Below the pieces are notes generated by a model that worked only from the letters and a program-made list of their open reading frames with translations, ran no database searches and was not told where the DNA came from. A program made the position numbers and the translations under genes. Positions 19,960 through 28,900 of a stretch of 64,000 nt of DNA are shown one piece after another (the stretch's first letter is position 1; every line of letters starts with the position of its first letter). The DNA is from Rhynchopus euleeides (taxonomy: Eukaryota; Euglenozoa; Diplonemea; Diplonemida; Diplonemidae), in the NCBI GenBank assembly GCA_963210315.1, contig OY723297.1:620001-684000 (forward strand). Reading direction: 5' to 3'.

Positions 19960-21627
19960 TCAGTACCGCCCGCCGTACCCCTTGCCGCCCTTCTTGCCCC
20001 CTTTGCCCCCTTTGCCACCCTTGCCCTTGCCGCCCTTGGAGCGGCCGTGGTAGCCTTCAGTCGCACTGCGCTGCAGCTCCGTCAGCAACCGCTCTGCGTG
20101 CCCTTCGTTCGACAACTCTCGCAGGCCCAGGAAGGCGTGGTGCTCGTTCCACGTGCGCATCGCCCCCACCTCCTCGTGTGTCCTCTTGATCTGCTGCTTC
20201 GTCGCCTCGTCGACACACCCGCACCCCGCCTCCAGCGCAGGCAGCGCAAGGCCTGACGCGATCTCCAGGAAGCGGCGTTGGAAGCACACGAGCTTGCGCG
20301 ACACTGCTGTGGCGTCGAACATCTTGCGGCACCGCTCCGCAGCAGGCACGCCCTCGGACCGTGCCAGCTCTGGGTGCGGGCCGTCGCCACGCGGCGCCTC
20401 GACCACCCAGAAGACGTTGCGCGCACCCACCTCCGCACACACCGCCTCGGCCACGTCGCCCCACGCGAACCCGGACAGCGGGAGGAGGGCAAGCAGGACC
20501 CCGAGGTTCGGTGTGCGCTGCTTCCCCCGTGCGGCCCCGCTCTCTGCAAAGGGGCGCACCACCTCGTTGCGGACGTAGGCCCGGACCTTGCCGCCCGTCT
20601 CTGCGTCCACCTTCTCCAGCAGCAGCAGCAGCTGGAAGTAGCTGTCGATGAACCTGTCGGAGGCCTTGCCCCCGCCCTTCTGGTTCATCACCTCCACCAC
20701 CAGCCCCGTCATCAGCTGCCCGCACGCGGCAGCCAGCGCACCCGCCAGCCCGTGCTTGCGGTGCACGTCCGCACACACCTGCGCCACCACCCCCGCAAGG
20801 TGGGGCGACGGGCCGCCGGCCGGCCACACCGCCCGCGCGTGGTGCGCCGCATCGATGGACAGCGGGAGGAAGTGCTTGAACTCGCGCACGTTGTCGCTGC
20901 TCCGCGTCGCACCCCCGCGGAACGCCGCGGCGCTCAGGTACTCCGCCGGGGTCGACAGAGTCCCGTTGCGTGCAACACACACACCGAGCCCCAGCTCGCA
21001 CCCCTCCTCGTCGCAGCGCACCCCGCTCACGTAGCACCGCGGCACCTCCCCAGCAGCAGCGCCGCTGCCGCCCGCCTGCCTCCTGCTGGCGAGTGCAGCC
21101 GCCACGTCCGCCTCCGTCGGGATCGCCGGGTACGGCGTCGCCGCCGTGTGCCCGCACGAACACCGCACCGCCTCTGCAGAGCGCCGCGCCCGCCCGACGC
21201 TCCCGCCGTCCTGTGCCAGGTAGCTGTCGTGCAGCACGCTCTGCATCTGCACCAGCACCGTCTCCAGCGTGTACGCAGCAGACCACCCCTCTGCCGACTT
21301 GCCCCACTCGGTGTGCACGTCCCCGAAGTTCCCGAACAGGTTGAGGCACACCGCCGTCCGCCCCTTCGCGTCCTTCACCACCGCTCCCCCGTGGTACGTG
21401 ATGTCCGTCACGAAGAACGCGTGCGGCGCCTTCACCGGGTACTCCGCCCCCAGCTCCAGCACGAAGTGGATCGGCACCCCTGCGTACGCCGTCCCGCTCG
21501 GCCCCACCACGGTGCAGTGGATCTCCCGCAGACCCCCGTCCTCCTTGGGCGCTGCACACGCACCCTCGACAGGCGCCTCTGCCAGCTGCTTCAGCTGCCG
21601 CATCACAATCTTCTCCATCGCAGTCAT
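19960..21627 (-). CDS. E2 ubiquitin-conjugating-like protein with large C-terminal domain
   Basis: 555 aa, no intron, ATG at 21627. Residues 1-140 follow the E2 fold: MEKIVMRQLKQLAEAP helix, YAGVPIHFVLELGAEYPVKA strand and turn, and the active-site region GRTAVCLNLFG with cysteine at position 94, then GWSAAYTLETVLVQMQSVL. The usual HPN tripeptide is not obvious (TYHGGAV instead). A cysteine-bearing stretch follows (RCSCGHTAATPYP), then a largely helical ~330-aa domain I do not recognise. The C-terminus is a Gly/Lys repeat ending KKGGKGYGGRY, typical of a nucleic-acid-binding or disordered tail. Activity as an E2 is plausible since the cysteine is kept; partner and substrate are unknown. Confidence 0.75.
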   Translation of the reverse strand: MTAMEKIVMRQLKQLAEAPVEGACAAPKEDGGLREIHCTVVGPSGTAYAGVPIHFVLELGAEYPVKAPHAFFVTDITYHGGAVVKDAKGRTAVCLNLFGNFGDVHTEWGKSAEGWSAAYTLETVLVQMQSVLHDSYLAQDGGSVGRARRSAEAVRCSCGHTAATPYPAIPTEADVAAALASRRQAGGSGAAAGEVPRCYVSGVRCDEEGCELGLGVCVARNGTLSTPAEYLSAAAFRGGATRSSDNVREFKHFLPLSIDAAHHARAVWPAGGPSPHLAGVVAQVCADVHRKHGLAGALAAACGQLMTGLVVEVMNQKGGGKASDRFIDSYFQLLLLLEKVDAETGGKVRAYVRNEVVRPFAESGAARGKQRTPNLGVLLALLPLSGFAWGDVAEAVCAEVGARNVFWVVEAPRGDGPHPELARSEGVPAAERCRKMFDATAVSRKLVCFQRRFLEIASGLALPALEAGCGCVDEATKQQIKRTHEEVGAMRTWNEHHAFLGLRELSNEGHAERLLTELQRSATEGYHGRSKGGKGKGGKGGKGGKKGGKGYGGRY

Positions 21628-22071
21628 CGTTCCTCTGCTTCTGTGTATTCTGCCGGGACAGGACAATGCACTACTGGTCACTCCCCTGCCACCCACACCA
21701 GACACGACACACGGTGCTAAACCCCAAATCGGGTACGACAGGCAGGGGTAGGGGGCGGAGGGAAGGGAGAAACTACTGGACGTCCCACACTCAACACCCC
21801 CCCAATCCAAGGGCCAAGAGCCGCACCCACCCACCCTACCACACCCCCCACCACCGCCCCTCCCCCACCATCACATTGCTTTCGCTTTGGCAGAGCAGGC
21901 ATCACTGCAGGCCTGCCACCCCACCCCACCCACACCCCCCGTGTACGAAGTGACAGGGCAAGTGTGCCGGTCCGAGTCAAAGGCTAGAGGCATTTGCGCA
22001 CACCGCAAACTTTTTTTGTTGGGGGCTGCCAACCTTCATCATCTTCCTCACCACCACCCCCTCCACCCCAA
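21628..22071. other. Intergenic, no gene seen
   Basis: C-rich spacer (CCCACCC patches at 21820-21930) between the E2-like start and the discoidin-like gene's stop. Confidence 0.65.
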
Positions 22072-23733
22072 CTACGCGCGTTTCCTCTTGGATGCTGGCG
22101 ATCGGGATGAAGTGCGACCCTTCTCCGCGCCCTTCTCAGGCTTCTCAGCAGCAGGTTTCGCCGCACCCTTCTCCGGCTGCGCGCTCCCATCAGAGGGTTT
22201 CGGTTTTCTCTTCCGCTCCTTCAGCGCAAACCGCGACTTCATCAGGTCTTTGAAGTCAGTATTCGCCTTCTCCACATGACGAACACGGAGCCCCAGCTTC
22301 TGCAGCACGGGAGCTTCCACAGGGGATGGAACACCGAGACTCGACTCCCCCTCTCCCTCCTTCCTCTTCCTGAAGAAGCCGTACAGCTCGAAGCAGGTGC
22401 ATGCGAGGATGTTCGCAGCAGAGGTTGACCCCTCCTCCCCAATCCGAATGCGGAAGTATCTGAAGTAGTATTTGCATTGCGGGATCTTGAAGGTGAATGT
22501 GTTGGTCTGCAGCCTTGCCTCGCTCAGCTGGAGGTCGTTGACGTGCGGGCTGATCACCACCCACAGCTTGCGGTTCACAGACCCCTCCAGAGTCCAGGTC
22601 TTCAGCACATCACGGCTCTTATCCACACGGTTCCCCAGGGTGTAGGAATTCGGGGCACACACATGATCCTTCAGATCCACCTCCAGCCAAGACCCAGCCT
22701 CATCCTCTGTGCAGAGGCAGAGCTTGTCGATCGGGCGGCGCTCCACCAGATTTGAGAGATCGCCTTTCCGCACGGAGGAGGCTGTCACCTCCACGAGACC
22801 GCGGGCCATGGGGTTCACCCAGCGGGAAGACTGCCTCTGCTTCATCTTGTTCAACGCGAGGTGGTAGAGGACACCGTGTTTGTCATAGCCGTCACCTCCT
22901 CCGTGCCGACACTCGTAGGTCGTGACAGGCGCGTTGGGAGCCAGGAGAGGCGAGGGGACGTCATCCGCGCTGTCCTGCCCCTCGTCGGATGCGGACCCAT
23001 CGCGGTGTGAGTGACTAGAGCTCTTCCCGGAGCTCCCCCGCCGCTTCCGCTTGCCTCCCGCACCGCCGCTCGCCCCTCCGGAGGACAGCGACATCGACTC
23101 GCTCCCCGAGATGCTCAAACTCTCCGACCCGCTCGCCTCCGACCCGCTCTCGCTCCGCTTCCTCTTCTCCTTCCTCCTCTTCTTCGCCCCGGCCTTCTGC
23201 CCCTCGGGGGTTCCAGCCGCACCCTCTGCAGCGCCATCGCCCTCCCCGTGGAACGACTCCGACTCAGACCCCGAGTCCTCCGCCGGAGGCACAGGCGCAG
23301 GGGAGACAGAGCCTGAAGGAGGGGAAGGTGCAGCCGCCTTGGCAGCCCTGGCGGTAACGCTGATGGATCTCCTCAGTGTTGTCTTCCGATCCGGCAGGGT
23401 CACGGCAATCTCGATGGAGTACTGCCCGACGGAGGTGATGCATAGGTCGGCTGTGGTGAGTGCGTTCCCCCGGAACCGTGGGAGCGTGCCCCCCAGGCGG
23501 CCGCTGTTGGATATGTCCTCCATACGCAGCTCCGTCTCGGCAGTGCATCCCGGCGGAGGGGGGAGCTCGACGCCCGTCTCGCTGTAAAGGCGTAGGTCCA
23601 GCGTGAAGGGGCTGTTTGCAACGACGTCCTCCTGAGGCTGGACCACAGGAGCCAGCCGGACAGGGGTGGAGGTGTCCACCGCACGGTTCACATTGGAGAA
23701 CAGGTCCCCCAGGCCAAAGTCGTCGGAGGCCAT
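22072..23733 (-). CDS. Nuclear protein with F5/8 type C (discoidin)-like domain
   Basis: 553 aa, no intron, ATG at 23733 (MASDDFGLGDLF). Residues 35-135 have an Ig/filamin-like strand pattern (SPFTLDLRLYSETGVELPPP, then SVGQYSIEIAVTL). A Ser/Glu/Lys-rich disordered region with nuclear-localisation-like runs (KKRRKEKRKR; KRKRRG) follows. Residues about 300-460 resemble the discoidin-like domain of HECTD1/BTBD9-type proteins: GVLYHLALNK, WVNPMARGLVEVTASSV, GSWLEVDLKDH, SYTLGNR, RNLKTWTLEGS-like wording here as VLKTWTLEGSVNRKLWVV, and YFRYFRIRIGE. The tail is basic and ends SKRKRA. In that family the domain is a beta-sandwich used for protein interaction. I infer a nuclear adaptor; no catalytic domain is present. 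Confidence 0.7.
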   Translation of the reverse strand: MASDDFGLGDLFSNVNRAVDTSTPVRLAPVVQPQEDVVANSPFTLDLRLYSETGVELPPPPGCTAETELRMEDISNSGRLGGTLPRFRGNALTTADLCITSVGQYSIEIAVTLPDRKTTLRRSISVTARAAKAAAPSPPSGSVSPAPVPPAEDSGSESESFHGEGDGAAEGAAGTPEGQKAGAKKRRKEKRKRSESGSEASGSESLSISGSESMSLSSGGASGGAGGKRKRRGSSGKSSSHSHRDGSASDEGQDSADDVPSPLLAPNAPVTTYECRHGGGDGYDKHGVLYHLALNKMKQRQSSRWVNPMARGLVEVTASSVRKGDLSNLVERRPIDKLCLCTEDEAGSWLEVDLKDHVCAPNSYTLGNRVDKSRDVLKTWTLEGSVNRKLWVVISPHVNDLQLSEARLQTNTFTFKIPQCKYYFRYFRIRIGEEGSTSAANILACTCFELYGFFRKRKEGEGESSLGVPSPVEAPVLQKLGLRVRHVEKANTDFKDLMKSRFALKERKRKPKPSDGSAQPEKGAAKPAAEKPEKGAEKGRTSSRSPASKRKRA

Positions 23734-25211
23734 GGTGTCCAGCGAAGGGGGGAAGGGTGGGGAGGGTTGCGGAGTGCCTCCTGGAGGGGGGTGGGTGTGG
23801 TGTGGTGTGAATTTGGTGTCGGGTGTATGTGTGGGAGTCTTCGGTCGGACATGAACACAAAACATCAATATCAAAAAAAAAACGCGCCTCGTGGTACTTG
23901 ACGAGTGATCGCAGCAAGGAAGATTGCAGCCAAACGAGCCATAATTACAGAAACTGGGCCAGAAGGAACTACAACCTGTGCCAATGCATACAACTACAGG
24001 GGTTGCGACGAGTGAGGTGTAAGGCGCAGCTCCTTCTCTTGGCAGTTCTTAGTCAGTCTCGACCAAGGTCTTGATCGTGTGACCTGGGTATTCTCGGCCC
24101 TGACCCCAGTTGTATCCAGGTCACAGGGCCATCACCCACTCAGAGCACAGTGTGGCTTACGTCCTGAGCGAGGTCAGGATCGATCGTGGCCAATCCCCAG
24201 TTCCTTCATTTGGATCGACGCAACAACACTCGCATGACATCTGGGTCAGAACCTAGTGCGCGAGCAGGCGTCACAAGGCGACTCGTATCCACACAACATA
24301 TCGGATACCACACAACAGCTGCAGCGATACGATGCCGCAGAATAACATAAATAGGGTGTCCAGGGGTAATCCCCTCTGGAGCGAGGGGTGAACAAACCAT
24401 GAGGAAGAAACCGCACGGTGGATTCAGTGGATGGGGGGCCCGTCAGGAGTCTGGACGAAGATGGCGCTGAGACACCCACCTCTCACACTCCCGCTTCGGG
24501 TGGCAGCAGTACACCGTGCGATAGAAGCGAATCAGGGATTTGCACTGGCGCCGTTCATGTGTACAGTTCAACCCCCCCTGCTCGCTATGCACTCGAATGA
24601 CGCATCTGAGGATCTTCGCTGTCGACAGTTTTTTCGGCAAACTTTGTTGTCGTTTGTGTTAGCGTGCTGGCAACACGGAGTGTCCCCTGGAGTACACACC
24701 GTGAGAACCAGGCCCGCTATCCTCCCACTCGTGACACCACACGGTTTCGCTCTCCTCTCTGTGCTGCAAAGGAGAGGTGGCACATACACACTGGAAGCCG
24801 GCACTTGTTCGACTACTTTCCCCTATCAAAAGGAGGAAGTACACCAAGGCGGTTCCAACACCACAGTAGCGAAGACCCTCATAATCCTTTCCCTTTGCGA
24901 GTGATAGGAGCGGAGGGAGGGCGGTTGAGTGAATCATTGTCGAAGTATTGGAAAGATGCGAGTCGCGATACGAACAACACGGAAGACAACCAAGCGACGT
25001 GAGGCCCACCTCACCAGTCATGAGATGATGTGATCTCTCATTCAACTGGGGGCAGGTCGCACACTCGGTTCGAGTGTTGGGGGCACACAGAGATGCTGTC
25101 AACACTCGCTTGGGTATCCAGAGGTGCGATCACGGAATGAGTTGCAACAAGGCCTCAGCAGGCCCTGTGAGCGGTAGAAGGGCACACGCGGGTGTGTGGT
25201 GTGGGGAGGCC
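23734..25211. other. Intergenic stretch of lower GC bordering the duplication
   Basis: 23734-24853 is single-copy in this window and less GC-rich than the genes; it includes an A10-CGCG motif at 23873-23886. It shows no domain on either strand. The remainder belongs to unit A of the tandem duplication and includes the 208-bp inverted segment. Confidence 0.6.
24959..25166 (+). repeat. 208-bp inverted segment, orientation 1
   Basis: Begins CGAGTCGCGATACG and ends CTCAGCAGGCCCT. It is the reverse complement of 28644-28851 with about two mismatches, yet both outer flanks (GTATTGGAAAGATG before, CGGTAGAAGGGCACACG after) are in the same orientation in both units. It ends 45 bp before the stop codon of the cysteine-rich gene, so it probably covers that gene's 3' region. 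No long terminal inverted repeats are visible. Confidence 0.92.
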
Positions 25212-26081
25212 TCAGTAGTTCCTCATCTCGCTGTCGTCGATGATGGCGCCCTTGTGCGACTGTGGCGAAGACATCGCTGATGCCGCAGAGGCACCCATGC
25301 AGCAGCAGCACACGATGCATGCGACAATGATCAGCACCGCCACCACACACATCACAATGATGATGATCACGAAGAGCTTCAGTCCGTCCTCAACAATGTT
25401 CTCCAGCTTGGACTCACACTTGGCATCGCTGGCATCCCACGAACAGGAGCAGGTCGCAGCAGCGTCTTCACAGCTGGTCTTCGTGCTGAAATCACTGCAG
25501 GTTTTGGAGCACGCCGACGTCGACATCCCACACTTGGCATCGCTGGCATCCCACGAACAGGAGCAGGCCGCAGCAGCGTCTTCACAGCTGGTCTTCGTGC
25601 TGAAATCACTGCAGGTTTTGGAGCACGCCGACGTCGACATCCCACACTTGGCATCGCTGGCATCCCACGAACAGGAGCAGGCCGCAGCAGCGTCTTCACA
25701 GCTGGTCTTCGTGCTGAAATCACTGCAGGTTTTGGAGCACGCCGACGTCGACATCCCACACTTGCCGTTGGACCACTTGCACACAGTGCATGAGCCAGTG
25801 TTCGTTTTCGTGCATGCGACCTCATTTGTCAACTTTGGGCAGTCCCTGTGGGCATATTTGAGACACTTATCACAATCGGAGCAGACGGGCAGAGAGGTGT
25901 CGAAGCTCTTGCACTTGTCCGTCGACGCGTCGTCATCCCAGAGGCAGACGGCACAAGTGGTGTAGGTCGGGATATTGCACCTCTCCTCGGATTGTCCATA
26001 CGGCGAGCAGTCAAACTTGCAAATGGCCGCCTGTGCCAGCTGCACAGCCACACCAAGCAACACAACGGCAGCCGCCCTCAT
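25212..26081 (-). CDS. Secreted cysteine-rich repeat membrane protein, copy A
   Basis: 289 aa, no intron. Signal peptide at 1-18 (MRAAAVVLLGVAVQLAQA). A cysteine-rich ectodomain has a first module (about 20-108; CSDCDKCLKYAHRDC and CTVCKWSNGKC) and then three near-identical 38-aa repeats encoded by exact 114-bp DNA repeats (GMSTSACSKTCSDFSTKTSC, then EDAAAACSCSWDASDAKC). A single membrane helix follows near 240-262 (LFVIIIIVMCVVAVLIIVAC), with membrane-side cysteines (VCCCCMG) that may be palmitoylated and a short cytosolic tail ending SEMRNY. I infer a type I surface protein with disulfide-bonded modules. Each repeat contains CEDAAAACSC, close to the CxDx4(F/Y)xCxC motif that ASPH hydroxylates in EGF domains. 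The ASPH-like gene lies just upstream on the same strand. Confidence 0.85.
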   Translation of the reverse strand: MRAAAVVLLGVAVQLAQAAICKFDCSPYGQSEERCNIPTYTTCAVCLWDDDASTDKCKSFDTSLPVCSDCDKCLKYAHRDCPKLTNEVACTKTNTGSCTVCKWSNGKCGMSTSACSKTCSDFSTKTSCEDAAAACSCSWDASDAKCGMSTSACSKTCSDFSTKTSCEDAAAACSCSWDASDAKCGMSTSACSKTCSDFSTKTSCEDAAATCSCSWDASDAKCESKLENIVEDGLKLFVIIIIVMCVVAVLIIVACIVCCCCMGASAASAMSSPQSHKGAIIDDSEMRNY

Positions 26082-26582
26082 TTTGCTCGGGAAATGGGTG
26101 TGGGTAAATCACACTGTGTGGAGGTAGTGTTTGGTGGCAGGCCATTGACACCCAGCAACATGTCCAAAGTGCCAAACGGTTATCCCAACCCTGCCCGCCG
26201 CACAGCTGTCTGGGTCCTGGAAACCACACCCCCCTCTCACAGGTGCCGTTGACACCAGAAAGATCTTCTAAACCCACCCACACCGCGGCCCGACTCTCCC
26301 CGCGAGGGCCGCATCGGGGGATGCAGGGCTTCATACACAGCAGTGCGATGTGGCAGACTCCACACACACACCCAGCAAGCCAGCCCCCCTCCCCTTCCTC
26401 CCACCCCCCCCCCCCTCCCTCCCTCGGGTTAGTTGGGTATTCCTGCGTTTGGGCTCACGCGGAGGAGAGGCAATGTCTCACCTCTTCCCCCCTCGACTGT
26501 GCTGCTGGGATACCCCAGCAGCACACTGCAAGTCTCTCACATCACCTCGCCACCACAGGAGCAACCACCCCACTCCAAAATG
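26082..26582. other. Spacer between cysteine-rich gene A and ASPH-like gene
   Basis: The first ~85 bp match unit B; the rest, to about 27534 and including most of the hydroxylase gene, is missing from unit B. No further gene seen. Confidence 0.7.
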
Positions 26583-27599
26583 TCACCGCGCCGCGGGAAA
26601 CTGCTGAACAATCTCACGGCGCCCCTCCGCCGTGATCTCCGGATGCCACAGATCCACCACAAGCGTCAGCCTGGGCTGAGGCACATTACCCCTGGCGTGA
26701 CTCCCAGGAGCCACCACACCCCCAGCCTCCGCCCTGTCTGGAGAGTACGCAACAGAATGCATGAAAGAATCGTCAAACACGAGGCACTCACCGGGGCGAG
26801 ACTCCCAGGAACGCCCTCCCACAGTCAGGGCAACCCCGCCCGGCGGCTGCATCAGGGGCAGCTGGAGCCTGAGCCTCGCATTTGTCACCCCGCAGTGTGG
26901 GGACACGCAGAGCCCGGAGGCACCAAACTGGAGTCGGCTGATGAACACACTGCCGAGGGAACAACCCAGCATGGGGGGTGACACGCAGTCGCACTCTCCA
27001 CCGCGGTTGGGGGCTGTGTCACCGGAGCCCCCGTGGGAAGGCGTGGGGTGCGTCCCCGTGGGGCAGCAGTGGGCAGCGCTGATCAGAGCCCAGGTGTGTG
27101 GGAGCTGCTTCGTGACCCGCTCCTGCAGCACGCCCTGGTTCTGCAGGAAGAGGGTGTGCCACGACCCGTCGTCAACCATAGGGTTTGCCGCCCAGCCCGA
27201 TGTGCAGGCGAGTGCCTCCTCCGCAATCGCCCCAACCGACGCTTCGAGGCTGCGCACCCATTCCGCAAAGGCATGCCCCTGCAGCGGGCAGCCCCCGCCA
27301 GCAGGGAGGTCGCGGTGCAGCCACATCGGCTGGGCCCGCAGACCCGCTCTCAGATGCAGGGTTGGCTGCTGCAGGGGCGCACCCCCTGGTGGGGGGCAGG
27401 CTGAGCCAGCCGCAGTGCAGCGCAGGCAGCCGGGCTTGCCGCAGGTGGCGGGTGAGGGGAGGGGAGGGGTGGTGGCGGTGGTGGTGGGTGCCGTGCGGCC
27501 TCGTATGAACCCCCAGAGGATGGCAGTGAGGACTGCGGTGGCAAGCACGTCTCCCCATGCAGGGAGGTGTAGCACGGATGGCTCGAGAAGTTGTTGCAT
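26583..27599 (-). CDS. Aspartyl/asparaginyl beta-hydroxylase (ASPH)-like membrane enzyme
   Basis: 338 aa, no intron. Start set at the ATG at 27599, which places a membrane helix at 15-35 (WGDVLATAVLTAILWGFIRG) right after a short cytosolic end, a type II topology like animal ASPH; earlier ATGs exist in frame. A CxxxxCxxC stretch (CGKPGCLRC) follows. The catalytic domain has the ASPH signature: GSVFISRLQFGASGLCVSPH, then CGVTNARLRLQLPL, W-x5-GECLVFDDSFMHSV, and RLTLVVDLWHPE. The two iron-ligand histidines are H235 and H281, 46 residues apart, the same spacing as in human ASPH (679 and 725). The family uses Fe(II) and 2-oxoglutarate to hydroxylate Asp/Asn in disulfide-rich domains in the ER. 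Its neighbour encodes such a protein. Unit B keeps only a stub of this gene. Confidence 0.85.
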   Translation of the reverse strand: MQQLLEPSVLHLPAWGDVLATAVLTAILWGFIRGRTAPTTTATTPPLPSPATCGKPGCLRCTAAGSACPPPGGAPLQQPTLHLRAGLRAQPMWLHRDLPAGGGCPLQGHAFAEWVRSLEASVGAIAEEALACTSGWAANPMVDDGSWHTLFLQNQGVLQERVTKQLPHTWALISAAHCCPTGTHPTPSHGGSGDTAPNRGGECDCVSPPMLGCSLGSVFISRLQFGASGLCVSPHCGVTNARLRLQLPLMQPPGGVALTVGGRSWESRPGECLVFDDSFMHSVAYSPDRAEAGGVVAPGSHARGNVPQPRLTLVVDLWHPEITAEGRREIVQQFPAAR

Positions 27600-28900
27600 C
27601 AATTGCTGTGTGCCTGCCTGTGTATGTTGTCTCTGTCGCCGCTGCAATGCGGGGCGTCGTGCACGCATGCCATTTGCTGACCGACAACAGCGCCTCACGC
27701 GAAATGTGCGAGTGGTCCAACGTCTATTGCGAGGTCTCATACGAGCGGCACGACGGCAGCGACAGCCCAAGAAAAAAGGGTTGCGTCGGGAGCGAGGGTG
27801 GGGTGTGGGGGATGGGGCGCTGACCAGATCTCGTTCCTCCCCGCCCACCCACGGCGGGAATGTACCCCCAGCGAGTGTATTACCAAAAGGCACACCCGAC
27901 AGCACATGCCCTGCCACGCCACAGAAGACAGGGGCGTTTGCAACGTGCCCTTAATAATGGATATTTCCCCCCCGCTGAATCAGAATTTCTCAAAGCGAAA
28001 AGGCAAAGAAAACGAGGGGGTGGGAGGGGGGGGGGAGGAAAAACAACAAGGAGAGAAGAAAGGAGAGGTGTGCGGTGGTGGCCCCCCCCCCCCCCCTGCC
28101 ATGCGAACGAGACATGCCGCTCGCATCCCCCACCAACACCCTTGCGCCAACCTGTGTCGTCAAACTTTGGAACCTCTGGAGTGTAAATCAGGGGAAGTGC
28201 CGAGACGAGCAACGAAAAAAATACCGGGGATCGCAGCTCATCTCAAAGGAGAGGGGGGGGGGGGGGGTCAAAGGAGAAGCAGGATGGGGGCGGGGTGGCA
28301 TGGGGTGGATCTCTCCAAATCCGAAGACCCAACCGCCCCCGCGCTGCTTTCTCTCCATCTCTCCCCGCTCCCCAGGCCCTGGCGGCTGATTGCCAGGTCT
28401 TCCATCTCTCTGGACGCTGGATCGCTGTGCCGAAGGGACGTAGGTTGATTCCACACAGGGGCAGTGAATAGGATGGAGGGGCTGGACCAGGCCACACGGG
28501 AAACAAACACAACAGTGCTGAACACGGCAATGTTGGGCTCCAACACCACAGTAGCGAAGACCCTCATAATCCTTTCCCATTGCGAGTGATAGGAGCGGAG
28601 GGAGGGCGGTTGAGTGAATCATTATCGAAGTATTGGAAAGATGAGGGCCTGCTGAGGCCTTGTTGCAACTCATTCCGTGATCGCACCTCTGGATACCCAA
28701 GCGAGTGTTGACAGCATCCCTGTGTGCCCCCAACACTCGAACCGAGTGTGCGACCTGCCCCCAGTTGAATGAGAGATCACATCATCTCATGACTGGTGAG
28801 GTGGGCCTCACATCGCTTGGTTGTCTTCCGTGTTGTTCGTATCGCGACTCGCATGTGAGGCGGTAGAAGGGCACACGCGGGTGTGTGGTGTGGGGAGGCC
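27600..28900. other. Upstream flank of ASPH-like gene and unit A/B junction
   Basis: 27600-28538 is the 5' flank, repeated in unit B at 29978-31471 with inserts; it has a C-run near 28079 and a G-run near 28252. The duplication junction is at 28538/28539. From there to 28900 is the unit B copy of the 3' flank of the cysteine-rich gene. No independent gene. Confidence 0.7.
28644..28851 (-). repeat. 208-bp inverted segment, orientation 2
   Basis: Begins AGGGCCTGCTGAGG and ends CGTATCGCGACTCG, the reverse complement of 24959-25166. In this copy the boundaries are ATG on the left and CAT on the right, a 3-bp inverted match. It lies 49 bp beyond the stop codon of cysteine-rich gene B. Confidence 0.92.

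Larger units (their letters stand above)
24854..28538. repeat. Tandem segmental duplication, unit A
   Basis: Starts at TCCAACACCACAGTAGCG, which recurs at 28539, and ends with CACGGCAATGTTGGG, which recurs near 31471. It contains the 208-bp invertible segment, the 289-aa cysteine-rich gene, the complete ASPH-like gene and its upstream flank. Most shared stretches are nearly identical to unit B, so the duplication is recent. Compared with B it lacks two inserts (342 and 242 bp) and has the hydroxylase body B has lost. Confidence 0.9.

Noticed and set aside
20278-21720. 480-codon plus-strand open frame
   Set aside because: Antisense shadow of the E2-like gene; Arg/His/Pro-rich without domains.
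24854-28851. Classical recombinase-driven invertible switch
   Set aside because: No inverted repeats longer than 3 bp bound the 208-bp segment and no recombinase gene lies nearby. A repair or replication error is as likely as a programmed switch.
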